Part shown: in pieces, positions 25,072-35,757 of the stretch
How positions within the stretch are numbered: position 1 is the first letter of the stretch
How the letters are laid out: each line of letters starts with the position of its first letter
NCBI RefSeq assembly: GCF_042453785.1
Contig: NC_091675.1
Location: 36,436,501-36,500,500 of the forward strand
Direction: 5' to 3'
Source: Malus domestica
Taxonomy: Eukaryota; Streptophyta; Magnoliopsida; Rosales; Rosaceae
DNA: 64,000 nt
Notes under the pieces: model-generated
Told to the model about the DNA's origin: nothing
Databases searched by the model: none
What the model saw: the letters and a program-made list of their open reading frames with translations, nothing else
Made by a program: the position numbers and the translations under genes

Positions 25072-25690
25072 AAGATTGTATAAAAAGAAAATAAAAAGTT
25101 TTTAAAGTTCAGTTTAAGAGTATGGTTGGAGGTGCTAGAAGAATTGCTGGAGAGCTTGAGTTCTTATAAATCTAAAGAAAAGAATTGCTTGAAATGTAGC
25201 TTGGAACTTGTGTTTTCCTATTCTTTCGTTTCAATAACCCTATCCCTAAGCCTCATTACATCCAATAAAAGTCCTCTTGATTTAAGTTTTGCAATTATGA
25301 CTGTGGAGAAGTGATCTTTATGCAAGCTTATGGTAGAAATTTCACATTTGTTTCTTTGAGCGAAACACATTAAAACTAAACACATGTGTGATTGAGTGAA
25401 TATTCAGTGAGAATGTCACTAGTTTGCATATGATGATTTTAAGAATAAAAACTTGAAATTGCATTAGCATGGCTATCTCACACACTACACTTCAAGGATG
25501 ATTCAAAGATTACTGCTAATATTTGAATAAGGAAGATGAACTTGGATTAGTTCCTTGATGCTAGCTACGGTTCTTGATGATTTGTTTTCTTAAATAAATT
25601 TCTATGAGGGTCACATAGAGGGAAGCTAATGTTTTTCTTGTTACTTCTTGTTCTTGTTTTCTTTGTTTTGCTCGAGGACTAACAAAAGTT
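22731..25690 (+). other. Element B 3' internal region
   Basis: Non-coding in the sense direction. Positions 22740-22880 hold short tandem repeats with 'ctcctttctcaaaag' and 'cttttctcaaaagaggcg'. Positions 22880-23900 lie upstream of the antisense ORF and match the element A segment at about 27393-28350 in parts. A second PPT-like tract, TTTAAGTGTGGGGGTAG, is at 24268-24284 after TTGGGGACAATGTC. A 38-base A run occupies 25032-25069. Small ORFs at 23112-23906 and 25126-25314 have no supporting evidence. Confidence 0.65.
24268..24284 (+). other. Internal PPT-like tract of element B
   Basis: TTTAAGTGTGGGGGTAG matches the core of the genuine PPT at 25691-25705 but lies 1.4 kb upstream. The same arrangement (TTG(A/G)GGACAATGT, then TTTAAGTGTGGGGG) occurs in element A at 19437-19475 on the minus strand. 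It may act as a central PPT. Confidence 0.5.
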
Positions 25691-25705
25691 AAGTGTGGGG
25701 GTATT
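25691..25705 (+). other. Polypurine tract of element B
   Basis: AAGTGTGGGGGTATT directly abuts the 3' LTR at 25706 and is preceded by 'ctcgaggactaacaaaagtt', as in element A. Confidence 0.92.
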
Positions 25706-27387
25706 TGATCGGATCATATTTATATATATTTTTACTTCGAATTCACTCGTCTTTTCTTAGTTAGTTCCTTATATTTTTGAGCTATTTACGTTATTTTTGT
25801 GTTTATAGGATCTGTTATGCAAATTTACCTTTTATTGTCACATGATAATACTAATTTACATTTTATAAACAATGTTTGTCCCTCTCATTATTATGATGTT
25901 TGCAAAGCATGAAACCAGCAAGGAAAAGAAAATATAAAATAAGAAGAAAGGCAGGAGGACAGCAGAAAAGAAAGAATAAAAGAATAGAAAAGGCGGAAAG
26001 GAACGTGAAGGGCATGTGCAGAGATCAAAAGAATAAAATAGTAGAGAACATGGGGGACAGAACACGGGGAGACAGCAGGGGTATGGAATAATAACAGCTG
26101 CCCTTGGCAGCTGGCAAAAGGAGAAGTTTGTGAGGACGAAAGGGCAGGTCAGGAGATAGAGGGAAGTTAGAGGGCGGAAAAGAATAAAAGAAGGAGAAGT
26201 AGATTGGTGTGAGGGGGTCTTGGAGCGGGAGAAGGGAGCTGCCCTTTGGGCAGCTCGCAGAGACGCAGGAAGGAGAGCACAGAGGTCAGAGGCAGACTGA
26301 GTGAAAAGGAACAGCTGCCTTGCGGCAGCAGAAGAAAAATAAAAGGGTTGTATATTTTCTCAAACTCATGTTTAATTTCTGGTTTAATTTGAAAATAATG
26401 TGTAATTAAATTTATTTTGTCTAGAGGTTAATTCAAAGTCATGAATATATTTGTAATATGAATTGATTACCTTCAGTTGTGATTTCTGAGTTGTGATTTA
26501 ATTTGCTTAACTGCTTGATTGATAACTTATTTGTGTATGTTGGTTGAGAGTGCACGCTTAATTTACATGCATGAATTTGATGCTAGAATATAAGTGAATT
26601 TCACCTAATCGTTATGAACTTATTTTCACAAGTAGTAAAGGTTGCTAGTCACAATCACGTTAAGTAAATTCTTGGCAAGAGTATCATGCTTTTCATAGTT
26701 ACGAATGACTCGTCAATGCTTATAGTTTTCACAAAGTTTAATGATCTTTGATTGTATCTCTATTGTGCTTTTCACGTAGGGGACTTTTGAAGAATGTTTT
26801 GAATTGTTGTATGCGTTTTCCCGTCCAATTCAATAACTTAAGGAAAACTTGAAGATTAAAAAAGTGCTGTTCACGGTTAATCTGAAGTGTTGAGATTCAC
26901 AATTTATTGAAAGAACAACTGAAAATCAATTTAGGTTGCTTATGTGTCATGTGTGGAGAAGAACCCTCTAGCTAGTCCGTCATTTATCATTTTACCTTAA
27001 TTTTATGTTTTTGTCAATTCTGTAATTTAATTAAGTTTAATTTACTTTTCATCAAAACCAAACACCCATCCATTATTAAATTATATTATTTAGTTAGTTT
27101 TCTTTATTTTTAGTCTTTTAATTCAATTTCCGTCCATTTCAATTCCTAGTGTCTATTTTGATTGTATTTATTATTTTGAGTCATTTTAAGTGTGTTTCGA
27201 ATTATTAGAGTTTTTAGCCTAGTTTTGTGTCTTTGAGTCTTGTTTAATATTTTTAACTTTGTTTTTATGTTTTTAAGAGGTTTTAGCAAGCCCTCCTAAT
27301 CCCCGGCCTAGAACGATACCCTACTTATACTTATACTACAATTGACAAAAAGAGGGTTTAATTTGTGTGCTTATATATTTCGCATCA
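25706..27387 (+). repeat. 3' LTR of element B (1682 bp)
   Basis: Near-identical to 19734-21415 at a constant offset of 5972 bp. It ends GCATCA at 27387, followed by the duplication GTAGA. Confidence 0.95.
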
Positions 27388-27392
27388 GTAGA

Positions 27393-28410
27393 GGTGATGG
27401 TCTGTTTCTTTCTTCAATCTTTCCAGGTGCCGACCATTTGCTTTCTTTCTCCTTGTCCCTAGCTGAGGATGAATTAGCACATTGTCTCCACATGCTTCGA
27501 GGTATCATTTTCACTTCCTTTATCTGTTCCCCAGGCAGATGTGGTAGCTTGAGGAAGCATAAGATGTTGAAAATGAGTACTTGAGAGCAAGGCTAGGTAA
27601 GTAATCAGGAAGAGGTTCCAGGCAGTCGGTTCCAGATCGGAAGATTGATACCAAGTGCTGGCTGATTGCTCTCTTTCTCCTTGTCCCATAGGTGAAAAAC
27701 AACGACAAGGAGAAGGACAGGGAGAAAGCATGAAATGAGATACTCTTGCTTTCAACCTTCATGATATGAAATACTTTTGCTTTTGATGGGTTGTTTGCAG
27801 AGGTATCCCAGGGAATAAGGAACACTGAATGACTCAATAGGCTTTGTTGGGAAGGCATTCTTACAAATGAAGAAGGGTTATGTATGTCTGCCTTGCAATG
27901 GAGGGTGATGGTCGACATTTATATGAATTAATAACCGGTACTATTCTTTCACTCTTGTTGGCAACCGTTAGATTATTGAATAGTAATCTTCACATACTTT
28001 CTACGTCACCAGAAATCTTTGACAGATTGCCCGTAATTTCCACAAGGCTGAGTGTGCATGTGACAGATGCTGACACATCTGGAAAAGCAAATGCCTCTTC
28101 GATATCTAAAATCGGCGCTTCGATAAATTGCTCGTGATTTTCGCAAGCTGAGTATGCATGTGACAGATGCTGACACGTCTGGAAAAGCAAATGCCTCTCC
28201 AATTTCTGAGCTTGCCTCTTCGATTTCTGAGCTCCGTCGAATGCAGAGGTTGCATGTGACAAGTGCGGACAAATCTGGAATAGAGGATGGCCTGTGGTTT
28301 CTGAGCAAGCCCAGCTTTTGAGAAAGCTAGCGCCTCTTCGATTTTTGAATTAGCCTCTTCGATTTCTGAGCTTGCCTCTTCGATCTTTGAAATCCCATCG
28401 AGTGCTGATT
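27393..28410 (-). other. Element A 3' internal region, upstream of its antisense ORF
   Basis: Resumes element A sequence after element B. Segments match element B's interior in reverse orientation, for example 'gtctccacatgcttcgaggt' near 27484. Positions 28020-28400 hold tandem duplications of 'gtgacagatgctgacac' and 'gcctcttcgatttctgag'. No gene is seen; the + strand side may act as upstream promoter sequence for the antisense ORF. Confidence 0.6.
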
Positions 28411-28420
28411 TTTATAGAGG
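28411..28420 (+). promoter_or_regulatory. TATA box for the antisense ORF, element A
   Basis: TTTATAGAGG, identical to the element B copy, about 115 bp before the ATG at 28532. Confidence 0.6.
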
Positions 28421-28531
28421 ATAAGTAGTTCGTTTCTAAGCACACTTGAATTTCTGCTTATAGAAACTCCCTTCATTGCACTTCTAAGATCTCGATTTGT
28501 CCGACCTCTTCTTTCTTCAACACCTTTGAAA

Positions 28532-31080
28532 ATGTCTGGCCCCTCTGTTGGAAATATGTCCTGAAAGTCAATCTTTGGAAGAAACCTTTCAAGACAATTG
28601 AATCGATGTATGGATGACTCTTATACATCAAATGGCAAAGATACTAATTAGGACTATCTCAATAAACGATATATGTCCTAAATAGTGTATCCATGGACAA
28701 TGGATCGATTGAAGAAGTAATCTAATGATGTTAGACTACAGAGACCTTCTTCACATAACAAAATGTCCAAAAAGGTTCCTGGTCATTGGATTGTCGGAGG
28801 GATACTGACAATGCGTAGACCGGTACATACTGTGTCCGCTTCAATTGGAAGGATGGAAAGTCTCATCCCATTCGTGTTGTGACACTAAGACAAGTATGTA
28901 GGTGCTCATTAAGGGAATGAGTTCACTGAACACAATCGAACGAGAGTACTTGCATGGAGGTCTACTCACATGTCAAGCAAGTAACTCTAATGGTTGGAAT
29001 AATGTAAGTAGTCCTTTGACCTGAGGCATCGTCGTTGTCTTGTGGTTAAGTACTTGATCTTTGATTATGTCAAAAGTCACTCTATCAGAATGTCAACGGC
29101 ATAGTTGGGGTTAAGCCACTTAGTCATGAAGGCAAGTGTATGCGCAACAAGGAATCTCTAATCCTCGATAAGAGAGGAAGAATACTCTAAGATATGATTC
29201 GGGAATCTTCGGCCGAAGTATCGAGCGTAATATAGGAAAGCGTTCCTATACGACTCAATTGAATCATATAAGAAGGAATAATCACATTAGGGGTTTGACA
29301 TAATATATCCATACCCTAATAATGTGATTGAGAGTATTGTTTTAGAGAAGGATCGAATTACATTGTAATTCCAACTGAATAGGTTCTCCGAATAAACTTC
29401 TACATTAGCTTGGGTAGCTATGACATATGGTTAGATGTCACTCATAGCTTGTGAGTTCTTCTAGATGATTAAATGTAGTCGTCAAAGAAGAAAGGTGAAT
29501 TAAAATGAAGTTTTAATTCACTAAGTGATTGAATCAAATATAATCAATTGGATTGATGCCAATCACCTCACTGCCTTGCTAATTAGAACCTAAAAGATTG
29601 TTCATCGATACACTATTGTAGTGAGTAACTAATGGATGATGGAAACAATTAATTGGATTAATTAAGTGTTGTGATTAATTTAGAAAGTCTAAAGAAATCA
29701 TAAAAGCGATAAAGATCGTTTTGGGCTTAAAGAAACGTTCGGGTTTAATTGGGCCCATTGGGCCTAAACCCATTGGGCTTTTATTCAAGCATTGGATGAC
29801 TTGAAATAAATGAAAGCCCAAAGCCCAAACAAACAACAAAGAGGCCGGCCACTTTTGGTGCAAAGGGTGAGATATTTAGTCAAGTTGTTGACTAGGTTTC
29901 TTTTGTCTATATAAGGAACTTTATAAGATATTGTTCATTAGGGTTTTTGTGTGGTTAAAAACAACAAAGAGGCAAAAGAATATCTCTCTAAGAACTACAC
30001 AAAGGCCGACCACCTTGGGGTGATTTTACTAACATATCTTTCACCCTTTGGTTATTCCTTCATCCTTCTCACTACACTAGTGGGTGAGGATCTTTAGAGG
30101 TTTCCTACTTTGGAAACTTGAAGAGAACCTAGGAGCACTCATTCTATCAAAGTGGAGGAGGCAAGGAGGGAAGCTAGGCTCAAGGAGTTCAAGGAACAAA
30201 GGGCTTGGAGGTGGTCCATCCTTGGTCTCAAGTCTAGATCAAGAGGTATAAGACTAAACCTTCACTTTGTTCTTTTCTCTTAAATTTTATTTGATGCATT
30301 ATATATAAACCTATGAACCTTGAAGGGGATTTGCATGACTATAGCTTTGATAATTTGTTATAAATGCTTCCGCTGCTTTCGTATATTAAATTTGATTTGT
30401 ATATGCATGATAGTCATTTAGAAATCCCATCCATGAATCTCAAAGATTTCCCTTCACCCTCCGACCGTCATTTTGACTTGAACCTTAGTGAAGAGGCATC
30501 CATGCCTTCTCCAAACATCATATGGCGCCCATCCTTCATATCCCCTACTGGTCCTCTTACCGTTGGGGATTCGATGATGAAGAATGATATGACAGCTGCA
30601 GTGGTGGCCCGGAACCTTGTCACTCCCAAAGATAACAGACTACTTTCCAAACAGTCTAATGAGTTGGCTGTTAAGGATTCTCTGGCTCTCAGTGTGCAGT
30701 GTGCGGGTTCTGTGTTTAATATGGCCCAACGTCTATTTGCTCGAACCCGTCAAGTTGAATCATTGGCGGCTGAAGTGATGAGTCTCAAACAGGAGATTAT
30801 AGGGCTCAAGCATGAGAATAAACAATTGCACAAGCTTGCACATAACTATGCTACAAACATGAAGAGGAAGATTGACCAGATGCAGGAATCTGATGGTCAG
30901 ATTTTACTTGATCATCAGAGGTTTGTGGGTTTGTTCCAACAGCATTTGCCTTCGTCTTCTGGGGCTGTACCGCGTAGTGAAGCTGCAAATGATCAACCTC
31001 CGATACCTCCTCCTTCTGTGGCTCCGCTGACTGCTGATGCTCCGCCGATTACTGAGACTTCTCCTAAACAGCCTTTGTGA
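28532..31080 (+). pseudogene. Antisense accessory ORF of element A, split by a solo LTR
   Basis: The ORF begins with ATG at 28532 and is interrupted after 14 bases by the solo LTR (28546-30456) and its target duplication; it resumes at 30462 and ends at TGA 31078-31080. With the insertion ignored the frame is continuous and collinear with the element B copy, roughly 83% identical in protein by eye. The coiled-coil stretch and Pro-rich tail are kept. Apart from the LTR no other lesion is seen. The LTR's last 90 bp offer in-frame ATGs at 30364 and 30433, so the downstream portion could be translated as a chimera if the LTR drives transcription. Function unknown. Confidence 0.8.
28546..30456 (+). 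mobile_element. Solo LTR (1911 bp) of the long-LTR family seen at 5054-6836
   Basis: It starts TGTTGGAAATATGTCC, ends GATTTCCCTTCA and is flanked by exact CCCTC duplications (28541-28545, 30457-30461). No internal sequence accompanies it, so it results from recombination between two LTRs. Blocks such as 'gttgggg ttaagccacttag' and 'cctttgacctgaggcatc' match the reverse complement of the LTR at 5054-6836. Confidence 0.93.
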
Positions 31081-31325
31081 AAGCTCCCTCTTGTATTTTC
31101 TGCCTCCTGTTCATTTTCAACGAATTTTAATGTAAAATACCTTGCATATCTGTCAATGTTTCAGAAATAAACCCACACCAAAAACAATTAAACAAGCAAC
31201 AAATAAAAATGATAATCATGGCAAAATAAAATTGCAGAAAAGGGAAGGTTTTTAGGAACGCAAAACATGGGTTGCCTACCAAGAAGCGCTTGCTTTAACG
31301 TCTTGCAGCCAGACAAAACTTCCTT
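31081..31325 (-). other. Spacer between integrase and the antisense ORF, element A
   Basis: Only 245 bp separate the convergent stops of integrase and the antisense ORF. It contains the conserved block (about 31262-31312, 'gggttgcctaccaagaagcg') also present just after the primer site in element B. Confidence 0.7.
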
Positions 31326-34300
31326 CTAAGCTTGGATAGGGCCCACGGCACTGAGTGGGATTTCTTCCACAATCTGCCCCACATCACTCTTATAGTATAG
31401 CTTCAGGCGATGCCCGTTCACTTTGAATTCGTCGTCGTTCCTTAAGCTTTTAACTTGGACTGCACCATGGGGAAAAACATTAGTGACAACAAATGGCCCA
31501 ATCCACTTAGACCGTAACTTACCAGGGAACAATCGTATACGGGAATTGAATAGTAGCATTTTCTGTCCAATTGAGAATGTTTTTCCCCGAATCATTTTGT
31601 CATGAAACGCCTTTGTTTTCTCCTTGTAAATTCGTGCATTCTCATAGGCTTCGTTTCGTATCTTCTCAAGTTCATTCATTTGGAGCTTCCTATTCATTCC
31701 AGCAGCATCTAAGTCCAAATTGAATGTTTTCACAACCCAGTGCGCTTTGTGCTCCAGTTCCACAGGTAGGTGACACGGCTTGCCGTAGATTAGTCGAAAT
31801 GGAGACATCCCTAGAGGTGTTTTGTAGGCAGTGCGATATGCCCACAGTGCATCATCTAAACGCAAGCTCCAATCCTTCCGGTTTGGCCCAACAGTCTTCT
31901 CCAAGATTTGCTTGATTTTTCTATTCGAGACTTCGGCTTGGCCACTTGTTTGAGGGTGGTATGGCGTGGAAACCCGATGCTTCACATTGTACTTTTTAAA
32001 CAGCGCCTCAATGGTGTGATTGCAAAAGTGGGAGCCTCCATCGCTTATGAACACCCTCGGCATGCCAAATCTTGAAAAGATGTTAGCCTTGATAAAATCT
32101 GCCACCACTCTAGAATCGTTAGTATGATTGGCTTTGGCTTCCACCCATTTCGACACATAATCAATGGCTAGCAAAATATAAGTAAAACCATATGAGGGCG
32201 GAAAGGGTCCCATGAAATCCATACCTCATACATCAAAGATCTCCACATTAAAGATAGGGGTTTGCGGCATTTGGTCTTTGGCACTGATTGTACCTGTTCT
32301 TTGGCATCTATCACAAGTTATACAAAATGTTCTAGCATCCTTAAACAATGTGGGCCAATAGAAACCACTCTCTAAAACCTTAAAGGATGTCCTTTGGGTG
32401 CCAAAATGACCCCCACATGCATAACTATTGCAAAATGCAAGAATTGAATTAAACTCAGAATTGTGCACACATCTACGAATAATCTGGTCAGGACAATACT
32501 TCCACAAATATGGATCATCCCACACATAAAATTGTGCATCATTTCTGAGTTTATCACGCTTGTATTTATCTAGAGTGCTAGGAACTTGTTTTGTGACCAA
32601 ATAATTGACCAAATCAGCATACCAGGGCTCACTTACCTCTAGGGACAGCAATTGCTCATCAGGGAAAGTCTCTAGAATGGGTAAGGAGTCATCCTCATGC
32701 ACCAAACGGTTGAGGTGGTCAGCCATCACATTTTCACTCCCCTTTTTGTCTCTTATTTCAATGTTGAACTCTTGAAGTAAGAGCATCCAACGAATCAGCC
32801 TTGGTTTGGCCTCCTTCTTGGTGAGGAGGTACTTCAACGCTGCATGGTCAGAATATACAATCACTTCAGTGCCAAGTAAGGATGAACGAAATTTATCTAA
32901 AGCAAATACAACTGCAAGAAGTTCTTTCTCAATGGTAGAATAATACAATTGAGCATCATTTAGTGTCCGGGAAGCGTAATGGATGACGTGGGGCTGTTTG
33001 TTCCTCATTTGGCCTAAAACAGCATCAATGGCATAATCAGATGCATCACACATTAGCTCAAATGGAAGGCTCCAATCTGGTGGCATGATGATGGGGGCCG
33101 AAGTAAACATGTCCTTGAGGGTTTTGAAAGCGGTCTCACACTCCTTGTTGAACTCGAAGGCTACTTCCTTTTGGAGTAAACGGCAAAAGGGTTGGGCGAT
33201 TTTTTGAGAAATCCTTGATGAATCTCCTATAAAATCCTGCATGGCCAAGAAAAGAACGAACCTCCCTCACCGAAGTGGGAGAGGGTAAGTGACGTACAAG
33301 ATCTATTTTAGATTTATCAACCTCAATCCCTTTTTCTGATATGATATGCCCCAAAACTATACCTTGTTTTACCATAAAATGGCACTTTTCCCAATTCAAG
33401 ACAAGATTAGTTTCGATGCATCGTTGTAAGATCAGAGTAAGATTATTCAAGCATGCATCAAATGAGTCACCAAAAACACTAAAGTCATCCATAAACACTT
33501 CCATGATCTTTTCCACAAATTCTAAGAAAATACTTACCATACACCTTTGGAATGTGGCTGGTACGTTGCATAGCCCAAATGGCATGCGTCGATAAGCAAA
33601 GGTACCAAAGGGACATGTGAAGGTAGTCTTTTCTTGGTCATTGAGAGCTATCACAATCTGATTATAACCTGAATAGCTATCAAGAAAACAATAAAATGAA
33701 TGACCGGCTAACCTTTCCAGCATTTGATCAATAAAGGGCAGCGGGAAGTGATCTTTTCTTGTCGTAGCGTTGAGCTTCCAATAGTCAATACAAACTCTCT
33801 ATCCGGTTTGGATTCGGGTGGGCACAAGCTCATTATCTTCATTTTTTACCACAGTGACTCCGGACTTCTTAGGAACAACTTGGACCGGCGAGACCCAATG
33901 GCTATCAGAAATTGGGTAAATCACTCCACAATCTAGTAGCTTGATGATTTCCTTCTTCACAACGTCCATCATGGGTGGATTGAGCCGGCGTTGTGCTTCT
34001 CTAGATGGTTTGGCTCCTTCTTCCAAGAGTATCCGATGCATGCAAGTGGTAGGGCTAATTCCCTTGATATCGGCCAATGTCCACCCAATGGCAGTTTTGT
34101 ATTCCCAAAGCACCCTCACCAACTTGTCCTCCTCTTCTGCAGTGAGTGAAGAAGAGATGATGACGGGCAGCGTCTCTTGTTCTCCCAAAAACACATATTT
34201 CAAATGGATCGGCAATGGTTTAAGCTCTAGGGAAGGGGGCTGGATTACAGAAGGAAGTAACTTGTTAGTCGAATTGGGAATTGAAATTAGGTTAGGAGAC

Positions 34301-34761
34301 TTACCAATATGCCTTGGATTTGACTCTAGGGCAGCAACCATCTCCACCAATTCTTCTTGAATAGGCACGGCAAGATGTTCCTTATTGTTGCCGTGTGCAT
34401 GCCTAAGTGTTAACCCTTCGTTTTTTAGTCCAATGCTTTGCGTGAGAGTCTTTTCAGGTGCATCCTCACTCAAATCATCAAGGAATTCATGCGCCCAAGA
34501 GTCAATCACATCAATAGAGAAACAAGAGTGACCATCATGAGGATATCTCATAGCATCAGAAATATTGAAATCAATAACTTCCTCATCAAATTCCATGGTC
34601 AATGTTCCCTTGAATACATCTATCTGTGTACGGGCAGTCTTCATGAATGGTCGGCCAAGTAATATTGGTAATTGAGGGGAATGGTTCGAGTCTTCCATTT
34701 CAAGCACGTAGAAGTCCACCGGAAAGACTAGGTGATTCACTTGCACTAAAACATCTTCCAA
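31326..34761 (-). pseudogene. Athila pol: RT, RNase H and integrase of element A, few lesions
   Basis: Reverse transcriptase, RNase H and integrase, which copy and insert the element. RT has LDSYSGYNQI and the catalytic VFMDDFSVFG (about 33490). RNase H has [13 protein letters not shown], the Glu of [10 protein letters not shown] and [10 protein letters not shown]. Integrase has a Cys-Cys zinc finger half ([11 protein letters not shown]) and all three core acidic residues ([24 protein letters not shown]). The frame is broken only by a TAG at 33801-33799 where a Trp is expected, a shift near 33205 in a T6 run, and a TGA at 32225-32223 where a Trp is expected. The C-terminus ends at 31326. These sequences are typical of the Athila lineage. 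The enzyme set is inactive now, but decay is recent. Confidence 0.92.
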
Positions 34762-34797
34762 AACACCTTTTGGATACGCATTAGATCTATCGGCCAG

Positions 34798-35757
34798 TTA
34801 AATGATCACTCCATCATTTTTTAATTCTCCCAAGTTCATATATGCATATATTGAATAAGGCATGACATTTATTGATGCACCTAGATCTAACATGGCAGAT
34901 TTAAAGCGAGTATTTCCTATAACACAAGGAATTGTAAAACTACCTGGATCTTTGCACTTAGAAGGTAATTTTCGTTGCAACACAGCTGAGACATTATCAC
35001 TTACCCTTACCACATCTTTGTTCGAAGCCCTCTTCCTTGTAGTGCACAGCTCTTTCAGGAACTTAGCATACTTGGGGACTTGTTTAATTGCATCTAGAAG
35101 TGGAATGTTGACTTGCACCTTCCTGAATGTGTCAAGGATGTCTTTGTCACTCTCATCCTTCTTTGATTACATAAACTTGTGAGGAAATGGTGCATTGGTT
35201 GGAATGGAATTAGAAGTCATGGAATTTGAACCCAACTTACCTTTGGTGGTTGAATTAGGGTGTGTAGGTGGCTGTGGCAAAGATTGCTCAATCCTTGCCG
35301 AGGGCAAGCCTTGTTCCTTCTCCTCAGATTGCATCTTTTCGTCCTCCTCTTGATTGGATTTAGATGGGCTGGGATCAAATCCAGCTTCTTTTCCACTTCG
35401 CAAGGTGATGGCTTTGGCAGATTCAAGCCTCCCTTTGGATTCACATCCGTCGAACTAGGTAACTTACCTGGTTCTCTACTAAATTGCCCCATGAACTCAG
35501 CCATTTGTCCCATTTGTCTTTTCAATTCAATCACCTCTCGAGCTTGATTTTGCACTTCCTTGGCGTAATTGTGCATATCTTTGGCTTGATTTTCCTGACC
35601 CTTTCGCCAATGTAGTTAGTAACTAAATAACTTGAGCATTATCAAAAGACGAACTTGAGTTATTTTGGGCAAGTTGTGTTTGGGGTTGTGCGGGTGCATA
35701 CGGCCTTTGATAGAAACCCGGAGGTTGCTGTCTGAATGCACTTTGTTGTTGGGTTTG
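34798..35757 (-). pseudogene. Athila aspartic protease region and linker of element A
   Basis: Protease lies at about 35000-34800 with LDLGASINVMP, the Athila form of the Asp-(Thr/Ser/Leu)-Gly active site. Upstream (35576-35167) is a Pro/Ser/Lys-rich linker in shifting frames. Stops near 34799, 35166 and 35756 break the frame. Confidence 0.8.

Larger units (their letters stand above)
19734..27387 (+). mobile_element. Non-autonomous Athila derivative (element B, LARD type), young insertion
   Basis: A 7654-bp element with LTRs at 19734-21415 and 25706-27387, flanked by exact GTAGA duplications (19729-19733, 27388-27392). It keeps the primer site and PPT but has no gag or pol. Right after the primer site it joins sequence that in element A lies just after integrase (shared 'tcaagcgcttctt' and 'aggcaaccca'). 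Its only substantial ORF is antisense (22609-21983). It must rely on enzymes from an autonomous relative. Both LTRs are 1682 bp and I noticed only two substitutions between them (19766/25738 region and near 20657/26629), so the insertion looks recent. Confidence 0.93.
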
